From positions 75,369,421 to 75,433,420 of the forward strand of contig NC_088200.1 in NCBI RefSeq assembly GCF_028769735.1: DNA of 64,000 nucleotides, given 5' to 3'. The notes under the pieces are model-generated. The model was given only the letters and a program-made list of their open reading frames with translations. It had not been told where the DNA came from and did no database searches. Made by a program: the position numbers and the translations under genes. Shown piece by piece: positions 29,425-40,300 of the stretch (position 1 is the first letter of the stretch; each line of letters begins with the position of its first letter). This DNA is from Zonotrichia leucophrys gambelii. Taxonomy: Eukaryota > Chordata > Aves > Passeriformes > Passerellidae.

Positions 29425-30018
29425 TTGTTTGCACTCGCGGAGTCTTGGGGTAAGGACAGCTCGATGCCTACCACCAGAATGAGAATGTAAACATCAGTTT
29501 TTTCGGGGAGGGGGCTTGGTTAATTTAGTGGGCTTTGTTTCTGTTTGTGTTGTGGTTTTAATTTGGGTAGCGCTGATGTGGAGAAGGTTCTGACATCGTA
29601 ATACATGGGTCTGTTGCTCTATAAACTCTTATAGGACATATAAACTCTTGGGAAAAAAGAAATACACTTGCCAAATGGAAGGTTTCAAAAAATTTAGTTT
29701 ACAAGATCCTAAACAGTTGGAAAGAAAGGAAGAAGTCAACGACCCATCATGTTTTTAACCTGCAGGAAACAGAAACTTCTCATTGGCTGATCTTAGTCAA
29801 AGGTGCATTTTCTAAAGCACTAAATATCCTCAGTTAAGTCTAAGGTTTTTAATACAGAAACAAATTGTGCATGTAGAGTATTTTGAAATACCTGAGATTT
29901 CCTAGTAAAAACTGTAGCCTTTTAATACCGTATATGAAGTATCAGAACTGCTTTGGAAGTATTGTACTTACAGCCGTACAGTAACTTACTATTTGTGGAC
30001 AGTTTCTCTTGCTTGCAT

Positions 30019-30024
30019 AATAAA
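30019..30024 (+). terminator. Candidate DCAF10 polyadenylation signal
   Basis: AATAAA in an AT-rich context. It lies about 30 bp from an opposing AATAAA at 30055-30060 on the minus strand. Confidence 0.45.
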
Positions 30025-30054
30025 CATTTAATAATTCACTGAATTGAAACGTAT

Positions 30055-30424
30055 TTTATTTATGTTAAAATCGGCCATGCTGGCTCTTGCATGCCCCCTA
30101 AAAATTAAAGAAGAAAAACACTTCCTACTGCTTAGATGCTGCCATTCACAAGTGTGTGTGTCACAGTAGTGCTTTTACATTAAATTTTTCTGAAAGTGAC
30201 ATTTGAACAGTCAAAACTGACACTGAACCTCAGACCCAGGGCTCCACTATTTCTCAACCTCGACACTTTGGCTTCCCTGACATTACAGGAGCACATAACA
30301 TCTTCCACAGAGAGAAACAGGATGCAGATTTTGTTTTTATTCCATCAAGGAGTGATTACAAAAAGAAGGTACACTGGTAAAAATCAGATTCTGCCAGTAA
30401 CAAACATCCAGTAAACATTTTATT
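30055..30424 (-). terminator. Candidate SLC25A51 polyadenylation signals
   Basis: AATAAA occurs on the minus strand at 30419-30424 and again at 30055-30060, giving an SLC25A51 3' UTR of about 1.5 or 1.9 kb. Region 30425-31922 shows no other gene. Confidence 0.45.
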
Positions 30425-31922
30425 TAGATGGATAATCACCACTGGGATGCAGGAACTCGCGCTTGTGCCCACCCACACTGTCTGAAGCTCACTGTATGAT
30501 TACAACACGCTGATTAGGATTGATTCTGGAAGACAGTTTTAGCAAATGGAAAACTCAAATTCAGAAAAGCAATAGCCCCTCCAAGACTTAAGAAAAGACT
30601 AAATTCAAAGCAGTGTCTGAAAGCTTTGCTGCTCCCCATCATCCAAAGTGTTTTGGTTTATATGTGAACGTAGAGTTTAAGTGAAGAGCAAGCCCTCAGG
30701 GAGACTCAAACACTTTTGCTGATCCAGCTCAGGGTTGTGCTCGCTCCTCTGTCCCTGTATCTAAAGCCTCAAGTCTCCTCTCTCTGAACTCCTGCGTCTG
30801 TAAGACACAGATTTCTGTCAGTTCCTTTCACTGCTTGCCAGCAGAAGTCCTGAAACACGTCTCCAAGCACTCCACCTTTCCTGCTCCCTGCTTCCAAGGT
30901 CATCTTTGGCTTTTCGTCTCCACTCCACCTGCAGACCTCCAGTGAAGCAGCTCACCCAGGACTCTCCCACCTTGCCTGTGCCGCTCCTGTGTGCCAGAAC
31001 CTTTAACACAACACGCCGAGCAGGCAGATCCCCGAGTTCTGGGTGTCACAAACACCTCGTGACCGCTAACTCCACAGAGGGAGCTGAGAAAAGACAAGAT
31101 GTGGCAGTGCAAAAAGCCTGTGAAGTGCTTGAGCAGCTGCAGGAGCTGGAGTGCCCTTACACACAGGGACACCTCCCTGCTCCTGCAGCTGGAGGCAACA
31201 GAAAAAGCAGCAATTAAAAAATAAAAAGTCCTCAGAAAAAAGCAGAACAAACTCCGTGTTTTTTAACGAGGAAGGACACTTTAAAGCTTTAGTGAGTTTG
31301 CTGTCCCATTCCTTCCACTTTTCCCTTTTGGCAGGAAGGCACACGTACAAACACGCACACACACACACACAGATCCAGCCTGGCTGAGGTCACACGTTCA
31401 GTGCCACGGCTGGAGGACGTGGTCACCACAGGCTGCACCCTGCAGCGGGCCGAGGTGCAGCTGGGAGCTCTGCACTTCAGCCATCCCCTTGTGTATCTGT
31501 CCTCTGAGCTTCACACAAAGTAATGAGGACCCCAAAGCATCTGAAAATGCAGTTCCAAAATCGAGACTGGGAAGATGATCAGGCAATGGAATTGTTTTTC
31601 TTCAGCTCCTCCTTGATTCTCATGTTCTAAACATGGGCAGTGGAGTGCATCCCACCACAGAGCATAGCGCAATTTTGGGAGTGATAACAGACTATTCTTT
31701 CCTCTTTTACACCCTTGTGTTTGTCTGGTAGCTCTGTTATGGGTAAACTCACCTGCCAGCAAAGGAATACTTTAACAAGTTCGTCATAATTGCACCAAGG
31801 TTTAAATGTATCACCATTCACCCCATAAATACGGAAGGCTGGGAGGAATTACCTGTGTCAGTCACAGGCACAGGCACTGCTCCCTGGGACAACGAGCGCT
31901 GGTGCCCCTCGAGCAGGACGGG

Positions 31923-32768
31923 TCACAGCAGCTTCAGCAGGAACTCGTAGGTGGCGTTGATGATCCCCCAGGACAGCACAGAGCGGTGGTAGTTCAGGTG
32001 GGCTCCTCGGAACAGGTGCATCACCTTCCTGTCGCGCTCCAGCCAGATCTTCGCCAACACCTTGGAGAAGGACTGGAACTCGCCACCGATCTGAGCTTGC
32101 ATGCGAGTCTTTACCACGTTCACAGGGAAGAAGAGGAAGCCCAGCAGGGCGCCCAGCAGCCCCCCGCAGATGAAGTCGTTGACCAGGTGAGAGCTGTACG
32201 AGGTGGCCTCGGGCAGACTCTGCTTGATGGGCCCGCGCAGCCCGAAGAAGAGCACGTTGCTGGGCCCGTTCCGCAGCAGGATGGGCACCAATCCCCGGTA
32301 GTACTCCCGCACCCCGTAGGCCCTCAGCACCCTGAAAGCCTGGAAAGTGTTTGTGAACTTGTCGTGGTGCTTGTAGTCCTGCAGCAGCGTCTGCACGCGC
32401 TCAAAGGGCGTCAGCACGGCCTCGGTGGTGCCGGCCAGCGCGGCGGCCGCGCTGCGCGTCAGCAGCTCGGGGCCGCGGCCGTGGCTCAGCAGCAGCGCCG
32501 AGAAATCCTCGTAGAGGCCGAACATGAGCGCCAGCGTGGTGGTTTTCTGCAGCAGCGGCGGCAGGATGCCGCGGTACAGCGTGCGCAGCCCGTCGCGGCG
32601 CAGCTGGCGCACGGCCTCGCGGGCGCGCAGCCCGTACAGCTGCTGCCGGAACAGCACCTTCTGGATGGGGAACGTCACCGCGATGTTGGTGAAGGCCGCG
32701 CACAGCCCGCACACGTAGTGCTTGCTGCCCGAGGAGCACACCGCCTCCTCGGGGGCTGCCAGCGCCAT
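31923..32768 (-). CDS. SLC25A51: SLC25A51, mitochondrial NAD+ transporter
   Basis: Single-exon frame of 281 residues. SLC25 carriers span the inner mitochondrial membrane with six helices; SLC25A51 (formerly MCART1) is the established mammalian mitochondrial NAD+ importer. Three carrier repeats are visible, each with its signature: [22 protein letters not shown] and [44 protein letters not shown] and the C-terminal [12 protein letters not shown] match the family closely. The start is ATG at 32768 (context GGCGCCATGG); translation could be extended eight codons upstream only to a GTG. The N-terminal tail ([21 protein letters not shown]) is shorter than in human. It is convergent with DCAF10. 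A short upstream ORF precedes it. Confidence 0.96.
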   Translation of the reverse strand: MALAAPEEAVCSSGSKHYVCGLCAAFTNIAVTFPIQKVLFRQQLYGLRAREAVRQLRRDGLRTLYRGILPPLLQKTTTLALMFGLYEDFSALLLSHGRGPELLTRSAAAALAGTTEAVLTPFERVQTLLQDYKHHDKFTNTFQAFRVLRAYGVREYYRGLVPILLRNGPSNVLFFGLRGPIKQSLPEATSYSSHLVNDFICGGLLGALLGFLFFPVNVVKTRMQAQIGGEFQSFSKVLAKIWLERDRKVMHLFRGAHLNYHRSVLSWGIINATYEFLLKLL

Positions 32769-32821
32769 GGCGCCGCCGCTGCTCCGTGCCACCGAGAGAG
32801 CACAGCCCCGGCGCTACCGCA

Positions 32822-32896
32822 TCAGCCCTGCAGCGCGCAGCGGCGCCCCGGGGAGCAGCAGCAGCAAGCAGCCGGCGCTGGCAGGGGCTGGGCCAT
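32822..32896 (-). other. Upstream ORF in SLC25A51 leader
   Basis: A 24-codon ATG-initiated frame (ATG 32896, TGA 32824-32822) lies 53 bp before the main start. A pyrimidine-rich acceptor TTGCTGTTTAG just upstream suggests a leader exon starting at 32938, so the uORF would be in the mRNA. Translation is not shown. Confidence 0.4.
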
Positions 32897-32999
32897 GCTC
32901 GGGGAGCAGCGCTGCCTCCCTTCTGCGCTGCTCCAAACCTAAACAGCAACAAATCCCCCTGGAATCGCCGACTCCGACAGCGAAAGGCTGGCCCTCGCG

Positions 33000-33597
33000 C
33001 TAACAGAATACTGTGTGAACAAAGGAGAGGCTGACAAGAAACCTATGAAACACCAAAACTACATCAAACGTGTACAGCGGCATCACAAAGCCCCATCCTT
33101 ACGCTCTGCCTCCCCCTAACACCAGCTAACTCGGGTTCACCACCACCCGCAGGCAGGCACAGGTGCCACACAGGTGTGACCCCACCGGCACAGGGCACAG
33201 ATTCAATCAGTCCCAGCTCACTGCCACGCAGCCTCCTCTGCATCAGCCCCCGGGCTCGACGTCCTCGCTCTGCTGAGGAGGGTCACAGGTGGAATTCAGC
33301 TGGGCCTGGGGTCCTCAAGGATGTGGACAGAGGCAGCTTGGCCAGACAGTCTGAAGGAGGACTGCAGGGGTCTCTACCTGGCAAGCCCTGTTTGACAGAA
33401 GAATGGGATTATTTACTTAACAGTTATGAAAATATGTTGCTGCAGGTGCCCGCATCCCACCCTCGATCACAGTGAGGTCCGTGACAGCCGTGTGGGGCTG
33501 GGGGTGTTCCTGAGCCCCAAATGCTCCCCAGCACCAGCAGGAGATCCCAGGATCTAAGGGGTGCTTGGGGAGCACCTGCCCGGCATGAGGAGCTCCC
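33000..33597. other. Probable SLC25A51 5' intron
   Basis: No gene or repeat recognised. If 32938 is an acceptor and the exon near 34020-34160 is the first exon, this is intron. Confidence 0.4.
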
Positions 33598-33722
33598 GAA
33601 AAGAAAGGGGAGAAAGAAAAGGAAAGGACAGAGAGAGACAAAGGAGCTGGGAGAAACAGGGAGGAGAAAAGGGAGGGAAGAAAAGGGCGGGGGGAGAAAG
33701 GCAGAGAAAGGATGGGGAAGAA
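33598..33722. repeat. Homopurine tract
   Basis: About 125 bp almost purely A and G on the plus strand, just inside the CpG island upstream of SLC25A51. Confidence 0.85.
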
Positions 33723-33739
33723 CGGCAGAGCCGTTTGTT

Positions 33740-34350
33740 CCCCGAGGCTCCCGCCGCCTCTGACGCTGGCAGCGTCTCCGTCCCCGGGGCAGCGCTCGCA
33801 CTGCCCGCACCGACCGGAGCGGCCGCAGCCCCGCGCACCTGCGGGCCCCGCTCCCGCCCCCCGGCACCGCGCGCTGCCCCGCGGGCCCGCACCGCCGCCC
33901 TCCAGCGCCGCCGCCGGGGCCCAAGGTCAGCTCGGCGGCGGCTGCGGCCCGGCCGGGCCCAGCGAACCGCGGCTGCCGCTGCCCCGGCGCCTGCGCGGCC
34001 GCGGCGGGACGGGACGCACCTGCGGGCGGCGCTGCCATGGCAGAGCGGAGAGGGGCGGAGCGGAGCGGAGCAGAGAGGAGCGCACGGCGAACGCACCGGG
34101 CTCGCACCGGGCTCGCACCGGGCCCGCACCGTTACCGCGATCGCGGCGCCACCAGCGCCCGGCACGGCGCGGCCTCGCGCCGCTCTCTGACGTCACCGCG
34201 CCGCCGTGTGACGCCACCACGCTACCGCACGGGGCGGGGCCGGCGGAGGGCGCAAGGACCCGGCCGTATCAACCACCCCGACACAGGCCGCGCCTCCACG
34301 TGCTTCCGCCAATCAGACTGCGGTGATCTGTAGCCACGCCCCCGAGGGCG
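33740..34350 (-). promoter_or_regulatory. CpG island, probable SLC25A51 promoter
   Basis: Dense CpG sequence with a perfect CRE TGACGTCA (34188-34195) and a CCAAT box (CCAATCA, 34309-34315). A minus-strand ATG near 34038 followed after 16 bp by a donor (CGCAGGTGCGT) suggests a small first exon, probably the SLC25A51 leader. The assignment to SLC25A51 rests on position and orientation. Confidence 0.55.
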
Positions 34351-34370
34351 GGGCGGAGGCGGGCGGGAAC

Positions 34371-34431
34371 AGCCTGAGGGAGCTGAGGGAGCTGAGGGAG
34401 CTGAGGGAGCTGAGGGAGCTGAGGGAGGGTG
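34371..34431. repeat. 9-bp minisatellite AGCTGAGGG
   Basis: Six tandem copies of GAGCTGAGG beside the CpG island. Confidence 0.95.
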
Positions 34432-34985
34432 GGGGGCGCTCCGGGTCGGGAGAGCTCCGTTCCGCACGGGGTTGGCGGGGCTGAGCTCCCGGAGAGCTCT
34501 ATACGGGACCGGGAGAGCTCCGCTCGGCACGATCAGTCTTTGCCCTTCCGGAGCTCCCCCAATCCCGACCCGGCCGGCTCCGCACGGGGTCGGGCCGGGC
34601 TCCGTGCCCCTTGTGCGGCCCCAGGTGCTCCCCGGCGGGCCCTAACCGGTTCCGGAGAGCTGGGTCCGTGCGGACGGGCAGCGCCGGGGGGTGTCTGTGC
34701 TGGCGCGGAGCCGAGTTGGTGTTACCGGTTCGGTAACAGACTGTACAGCCCGCATTCATTGCGGTGTGTACCGCTGCCCTTGGCCGCGCAGCTCCCTCTC
34801 CTGCTGGGTACAGAACGGGTCCTTGCCCAAGGAGAAGAAGTATTGTCCAATTATGTTGCTTTTAAGTCTCATTCGTTAATACCCATTGCTCTCCTTGCAG
34901 GGATCTTGTACACAGACAAACAGCCAGTGCTGTGGTGCAGCACATGTCCCTTGGTGTTTATGGGTTCAGCTGTGAAGATTCTCTT

Positions 34986-35380
34986 AATGACCCCGAGATA
35001 TGTTAGAAAGTTTTGTTCCCAGCCCACTGCTCAAAGAAGCAGTCAGAGCTCTTCATTTCTCGGTCTCAAAGTTGTTTATTGCTCCTTACCTTTAAAATTC
35101 TTTCTCCTGCCCTGCCCAGGTCCCTCCAGCAGGACAGTCAGAGGCACTCTGCCTGCCCCAGGGCAGTGTTATCTTTTTATACTAAAAACTACGTGTACAA
35201 TATTTACAGTTACTTCCCAACACCCATCACCTGTGTTAGACACTGAGCTTCTACTCTAAACCAGTCCAAAAGTGCCACCATCACCCAGAAGATGGAGGCC
35301 AAGAAGAAGAAGGAGAAAGGCTGGACATGCCCAGATTCCTCCATCTTGCCCCCTGAACCCCCATTCTAAAAACCCCAAAA
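34986..35380 (-). mobile_element. LTR fragment, family A
   Basis: Same family as 1702-2290. Read on minus it contains CATCTTCTGGGTGATGGTGG, then TATAAAAAGATAAC, AATAAAC and ends in CTCGGGGTCA. It is followed at once by a second copy in inverted orientation. Confidence 0.75.
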
Positions 35381-35387
35381 TCTATGA

Positions 35388-35601
35388 AATCTACTATGGT
35401 AGTTTTCAGTATAAAAAGATAACACTGCCCTGGGGCAGGCAGAGTGCCACTGACTGTCCTGCTGGACAGACCTGGGCAGGAGAAAGAATTTTACAGATAA
35501 GGAACAATAAACAACCTTGAGACTGAGAAATGAAGAGCTCTGACTGCTTCTTTGAGCACCGGGCTGGAACAGAGACTTTGTGACACATCTCGGGGTCACT
35601 G
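35388..35601 (+). mobile_element. LTR fragment, family A, inverted partner
   Basis: Begins just before the TATA box (GTATAAAAAGATAAC near 35409), AATAAA at 35506, and ends CTCGGGGTCAC. About 205 bp is an imperfect inverted repeat of 34987-35193. Confidence 0.75.
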
Positions 35602-36655
35602 TGAGCAGCTGGAGATCGCACACATAGTGATGCTATTTGGATTTTGTCTTTTTTTCTATGTTCTCTGTATTCTTTACACATATATTTGTAGCTCTCTAGC
35701 CTCTTGTATTAGTGACCAGTTTCCCCAGTAATTTTCCATAGTCTTTCTGTAAACAAAGAGAAAGATTCCAGAGCTCCAAGCCCCAGGGGTACAGAGCCCC
35801 CGTGCTTTCTTGGCTCTTTCCTGGCTCCCAGGTTGAGAGCAGCTCTTGGAGATAATGTCATGGACAAAGTGCACCAGCACCAAGGGAGGGCTCCAGAGAA
35901 GGGGCTGGACCTGGGGTGGGGAGTTGCATCACCACTTGTCCTCCTAATTGGTGCTTTATTGTCAATTATGCTGATTTGCTAAACTTAGACAAACTGTACT
36001 CCTCCTGTGTGAGTGGGCTTTTGTGGACATCTTTCCACAACTGCCCGTGAATGCTTCCAAATAAAACATCCCTTTTATATTAACTCTGTCACAGACATCT
36101 ATTATGAAAAATAGTGCCCCAATGCCCAGGCCCCTCGTAGCCATGGCTGCCTTAACAAGCTTGGTGGATTTCAGCTCTTTAGTGATTATCAGCTCTCTTA
36201 GGATCTCAGCTCCTGCTTGCTAAGGCACCTGTGGGCTGGAGGGAAAAGCAGATGAGAGAGGAGAAGAAGGAATAGTGCTGGTGGTTTCACAGTGCTGGTT
36301 TTATTGAAGGGTCTGTGACGGCTCTTCTTCTCCCGAATGGGCTAAAACAGCCCATTTTTGTAGGGTGTAAGGGGATCCAAACTTGTCCAATAGTAGGGGT
36401 TAGGGGAAAAGTGACCTATGGGGTTACAGAGATAAGCTGGGGTCCGAGAGGCGGCAGACAGGAGCTTATTTTGATATTTCATCCTGACTCAAAAATTCCT
36501 ACTGTTAAGTCTCAGCCTTCCACAGAGCCCTAGCCAATTCCATCGAGCCTGCTACACTGACCTATGCATTTCTTTTGCCACAAAACACTGTTAAAGCTGA
36601 GAGCACACTAACAAGGGCCTACTATCACCAGGTCTAGCTGTTCCCACATTCCCCT
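35602..36655. mobile_element. Unresolved LTR/ERV mosaic
   Basis: Contains LTR-like ends: TGTCACAGACATCT near 36088 (the start of family D LTRs) and a minus-strand AATAAA near 36300. The block 36559-36655 is repeated at 38655-38765. No open reading frame of retroviral type is present. Edges and number of elements cannot be set by eye. Confidence 0.4.
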
Positions 36656-37198
36656 CAGAGGAGAAGGGCAGCTGCAGGGAAGGTGCCCAGGGACAGGCCA
36701 GAGGCCCCGAGCACACAGAGACAAAGGAGGCGCCCTCTGAATGCTGGGGAACTGCTTCACTGTGGATTTGTGGAGCTCCTGTAACCAGAGGCACTCCAAA
36801 GGCACCTGGACACAGCTGGGCAGGGAGAGGGGCTGGACACAGAGACATCACCAGCAGTGACAACTCTGGAACCACTCTAAAGGATCTCCCTGACGGCTGG
36901 GAAGCCACAGCTCTGGGCCCATTTTCACTGCTCTCCATGAAGGTGATACCAGCTCCAAATCACAGACCTCTCCCTGCCCAGGAGAACAGCCAGGATAGGA
37001 AAAGTGACAGAAACTGAATATCTTTGCAGTTCTCCAGAGAAACAAAAAGGTGTATGTAAGTCACACTCTTTGTCTCCCTCCTTCTGACCCTGAACCTGGG
37101 AGGGGCCATGAACCAGAACCTGCCACCTCAAACTGTTCCCTGTGCTCCAGCTCAACCTCCATTTCACACCTGCCCAGACAAACTAGAAAAAAAAAGGT

Positions 37199-37204
37199 TT
37201 TATT
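37199..37204 (-). terminator. Probable POLR1E polyadenylation signal
   Basis: AATAAA on minus, about 170 bp after the POLR1E stop codon. Confidence 0.6.
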
Positions 37205-37375
37205 ATAGCTTTTTCTATATAAATAGAAAAAAAAAGCAGCATTTTACAGAGGTGAAACCCTCAGCCTGGGTTCCAGCTGGGTGAGGGCTGATGCTGGACC
37301 CAAACCCAGCAGATGAAGGCATCCCCATGACCTTGTGAGGGAAGGGCTGTGTGCCCCCAGAGCTTCTGGGGCTGC

Positions 37376-40300
37376 TCAGCTCATTTTCTTGCGCTTGCGC
37401 TGTCCCTCTGGTGCCTTCTGCGTGGGCAGGGGCAGGGACAGGGTGCCCAGCTTGTGGCTCTGGTCATTCTCCAGCCCTGGCACCCCCTTGGCCTTGGACA
37501 CCTTGAGCCGCAGCGCCTTGGCGATGTCCAGGATCCTGGAAAGCAGGAGAAATGCCAGAAATGCCCTGTGGCTGACCCCTCGGAGGGCCCCGAGGTGTCT
37601 CTGTGCACAGACGTGGACTCCTGGAAAAGCTTAGTCCCAGAAAGAAAAAGGCAAAACGGATAGAAACCAATAGCAGATTGCTCTTAAACCCACTAAATCC
37701 ACCACTTCTGGTCAAAGAATAGAGTATAACTGTGGGCAAAATAAGTGGTGCAATCAAAACCGATGAGGAAGCTTGAAAACCAAGCAGTGCCCAAGGGCTT
37801 TGGTAAGAGCCAGCAACAAGTGAAGTTTTGGCCAGAAAGCCTGATCCAATGCACTCTGCAGGGCCAGGGAGAGCAGCACAGCTGGAGCAGAGCTGCAGCT
37901 GCCAGGGAAATGCAGGTCCTGCACCCACAGACTACTGCCTGTCCTTGCCCTGCCCAGGTCCAGAGCCACTCCAGAGCTATCCCAGGGTCCTGGCAGGTGT
38001 GGAGGAACAGGAGACTCACCTGCTCTCTGAGAGCTTCAGGTCATTCTGCAGGACGGTGAGATCTGTCTGGAAGTTGTTAATGTGCAGAGCCAAGGCAATG
38101 GCATAGGCGGTGATTTTGGCCTTCATGGAGGCAGAGATTAAATTCTGGATGCTGTGTGGCAAGAGGCAGAACTCGTGAGATGTGTCTGTGGCCCCTCAAG
38201 CTGAGCTATGCCTGTGCCAGGAGCACCACACAGCATCCCTCACCTGCCATTGTTGTAGGTCAGCGAGGTGAAATTCTTCATGAGTTTCTTGCTGATGATG
38301 TGTGGGCATTCGGGACCCATTGGATCTAAGGCAGAAAGGGGCAGTGCAGAGCAATGAGGAGCACACAGCCTGCTTTGCACAGCAGCACATGCATCATCCT
38401 GACACTTAGCATGGAACAGCAGAACGTGTGTGACCCACTGGGATCACTGAGCCCAGCCCCAGCAATCCCAGCACTTAGGGGATAATTCCAGGAATTTCTT
38501 CCCAGGAACACAATAAACCTAAAACAAACCTCAGTGCTTCACTTCTAGGTCTCTTAATTCTTCAGGCCTGAGAGAATCCCAACAGCTTTTATTTTCTTAC
38601 TAAAAGCAGCCTCCCAGTTCCATTGCATACAATCTAAAATGCACACACACTTATGCATTATTTCTTTTGCCACAAACACTGTTAAAGCTGAGATCACCCT
38701 AACAAGTCCCTGCTATCACCAAGTTTAGTCATTCCCACCTTCCCTTTAGACAAGTCCTATGGGTGACTGCTGTGTCATGGCAACACAGTAAATTTAAAGC
38801 CAGGTTTGCCAGTTCCTCCTCCCTCAGCCTGGCCAAGGACTGACAAAGACAGACACACAAGTTCTAAAGAGGATGGCAAGTCTGGAAAATCTCGGCCAAG
38901 ATGTTTTGTGTGGTGTTCCTTCAAAAGCAGGACCCTGAGCATGGCAGGGGCATGATCCCCACACTCAGCTGGTAGGCAAAGGATGATGAAGACACTCCCA
39001 CACGCATCTGTTTATGAGCTGAAAACTCTCTTACGCTTCTTCTTGATCACTTTCTGCTGGCTGAACTTGATGAGGGTGTCCAGGAACCACAGGCATCTGG
39101 CTTTGTGGTCCCTGCTCTTCTCATCAGTGGGCAGGAACTTCAGCTCCTCCAAAACAAAGGAGCAGAGGCTGCAGGAAAGAGAGGGGGAGTTCAGCTGCCG
39201 CTGCTGCTGCTGCGCACACAGGTGTCCCCCGCATTCCCCGAGGCAGGGGCTGCTCTGCCCTCCCTCTGCCCCGAGCTGTGGCACGGGCAGCAGCAGCCCC
39301 AGTGCCCCTCAGCCCCTGCAGTGCCCTTACCTTCTCTCCTCTGCCCTCTTGGCCATCTCCTCTGCAGTGATGCTGGCCAGGGCGGCTGCAGGCACCCGCA
39401 GCGCCTCGTACTCGGCAGGAGACAGGACTGGCAGGAGCTTAAGGACAACAACAGGCCTGGCCTCGCCCTCCCAGCAGGGCAGCTCTGCCACACTCGACTC
39501 AGGAGATGGGCAGGGCAAGGGGATGGAGCCTCCGACGGGCTGTGGCACAAGCACAGCCCACCAACACTCCCCGTGGAATGCTCCCAGCAGAGGGAGAGCA
39601 TCCTGCTCTGTCGCAGACATCTTTTATGAAAAACCCTTTCCTTAGGATTTTTCCTCCTGAGAAGATAAGAGGCCTCAGGAACAAAATGTAAATAGTGATT
39701 ATCTGCTGCTGTGGAATGCAACAGGTGCATCTGGGATTGGTGTTTCTAATTAATGGCCAATCACAGTGAGCTGGCTTGGACAGAGAGTCCAAGCCACAAG
39801 CCTTTCTTATCATTCCTTCCTATTCTATTCTTAGCCAGCCTTCTGATGAAACCTGTTCTTCTATTCTTTTAGTATATTTTAATGTAATATATACCATAAA
39901 ATAATAAATCAGCCTTCTGAAACATGGGGTCAGATCCTCATCTCTCCCCTCATCCTAAGACCCCTGTGAACACGGTCACACTGCTCTGCACAGGAACAGA
40001 CAGGAATGCTCCCAGCAGAGGCAGAACATCCTGCTCTGCACAGGAACAGGGCAGGAATGCTCCCAGCAGAGGCAGAACATCCTGCTCTGCACAGGAATGG
40101 GCAGGAATGCTCCCAGGTGAAGCAGGGCATCCTGCTCTGCACAGGAACAGACAGGACATGGCACCTGCAGCCCCAAAACCCCAGGGCAGCATCACGTCAG
40201 TCCCAGCTCCTGGCCTGTGAGGGGCAAGGGCTCAGCTGGCCCCCAGCACAGCTCCGTGGGGACTGAAGCCCCAGTGCACAGAAAAGATACTGTCCTCAAA

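Larger units (their letters stand above)
25006..30045 (+). other. Probable long 3' UTR of DCAF10
   Basis: No gene is seen between the DCAF10 stop and the plus-strand AATAAA at 30019-30024, and there is no earlier convincing signal. DCAF10 in other vertebrates has a long 3' UTR. The stretch holds an A-rich run (25434-25480), a CR1 fragment, the 36-bp array and a CA tract. Whether all of it is transcribed is not shown by the sequence. Confidence 0.45.

Noticed and set aside
28012..29490. Pro/Leu/Gly-rich 492-codon frame
   Set aside because: The 36-bp unit is divisible by three and lacks stops in several frames; no start context, no splice logic, no family match.
33712..34326. A possible coding gene in the CpG island upstream of SLC25A51
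   Set aside because: Overlapping Arg/Pro/Ala-rich frames on both strands are typical of CpG islands; no conserved motif. Kept only as promoter with a probable non-coding first exon.
35602..36655. A provirus with gag, pol or env
   Set aside because: No frame with retroviral motifs is present; only LTR-like ends and short repeats can be supported.
39427..39437. Acceptor CTTAAG 10 bp upstream for POLR1E exon 8
   Set aside because: It would shift the frame relative to the preceding exon ending at 40291; the CTGCCAG acceptor restores the conserved FED-LSPAEYEAL join.
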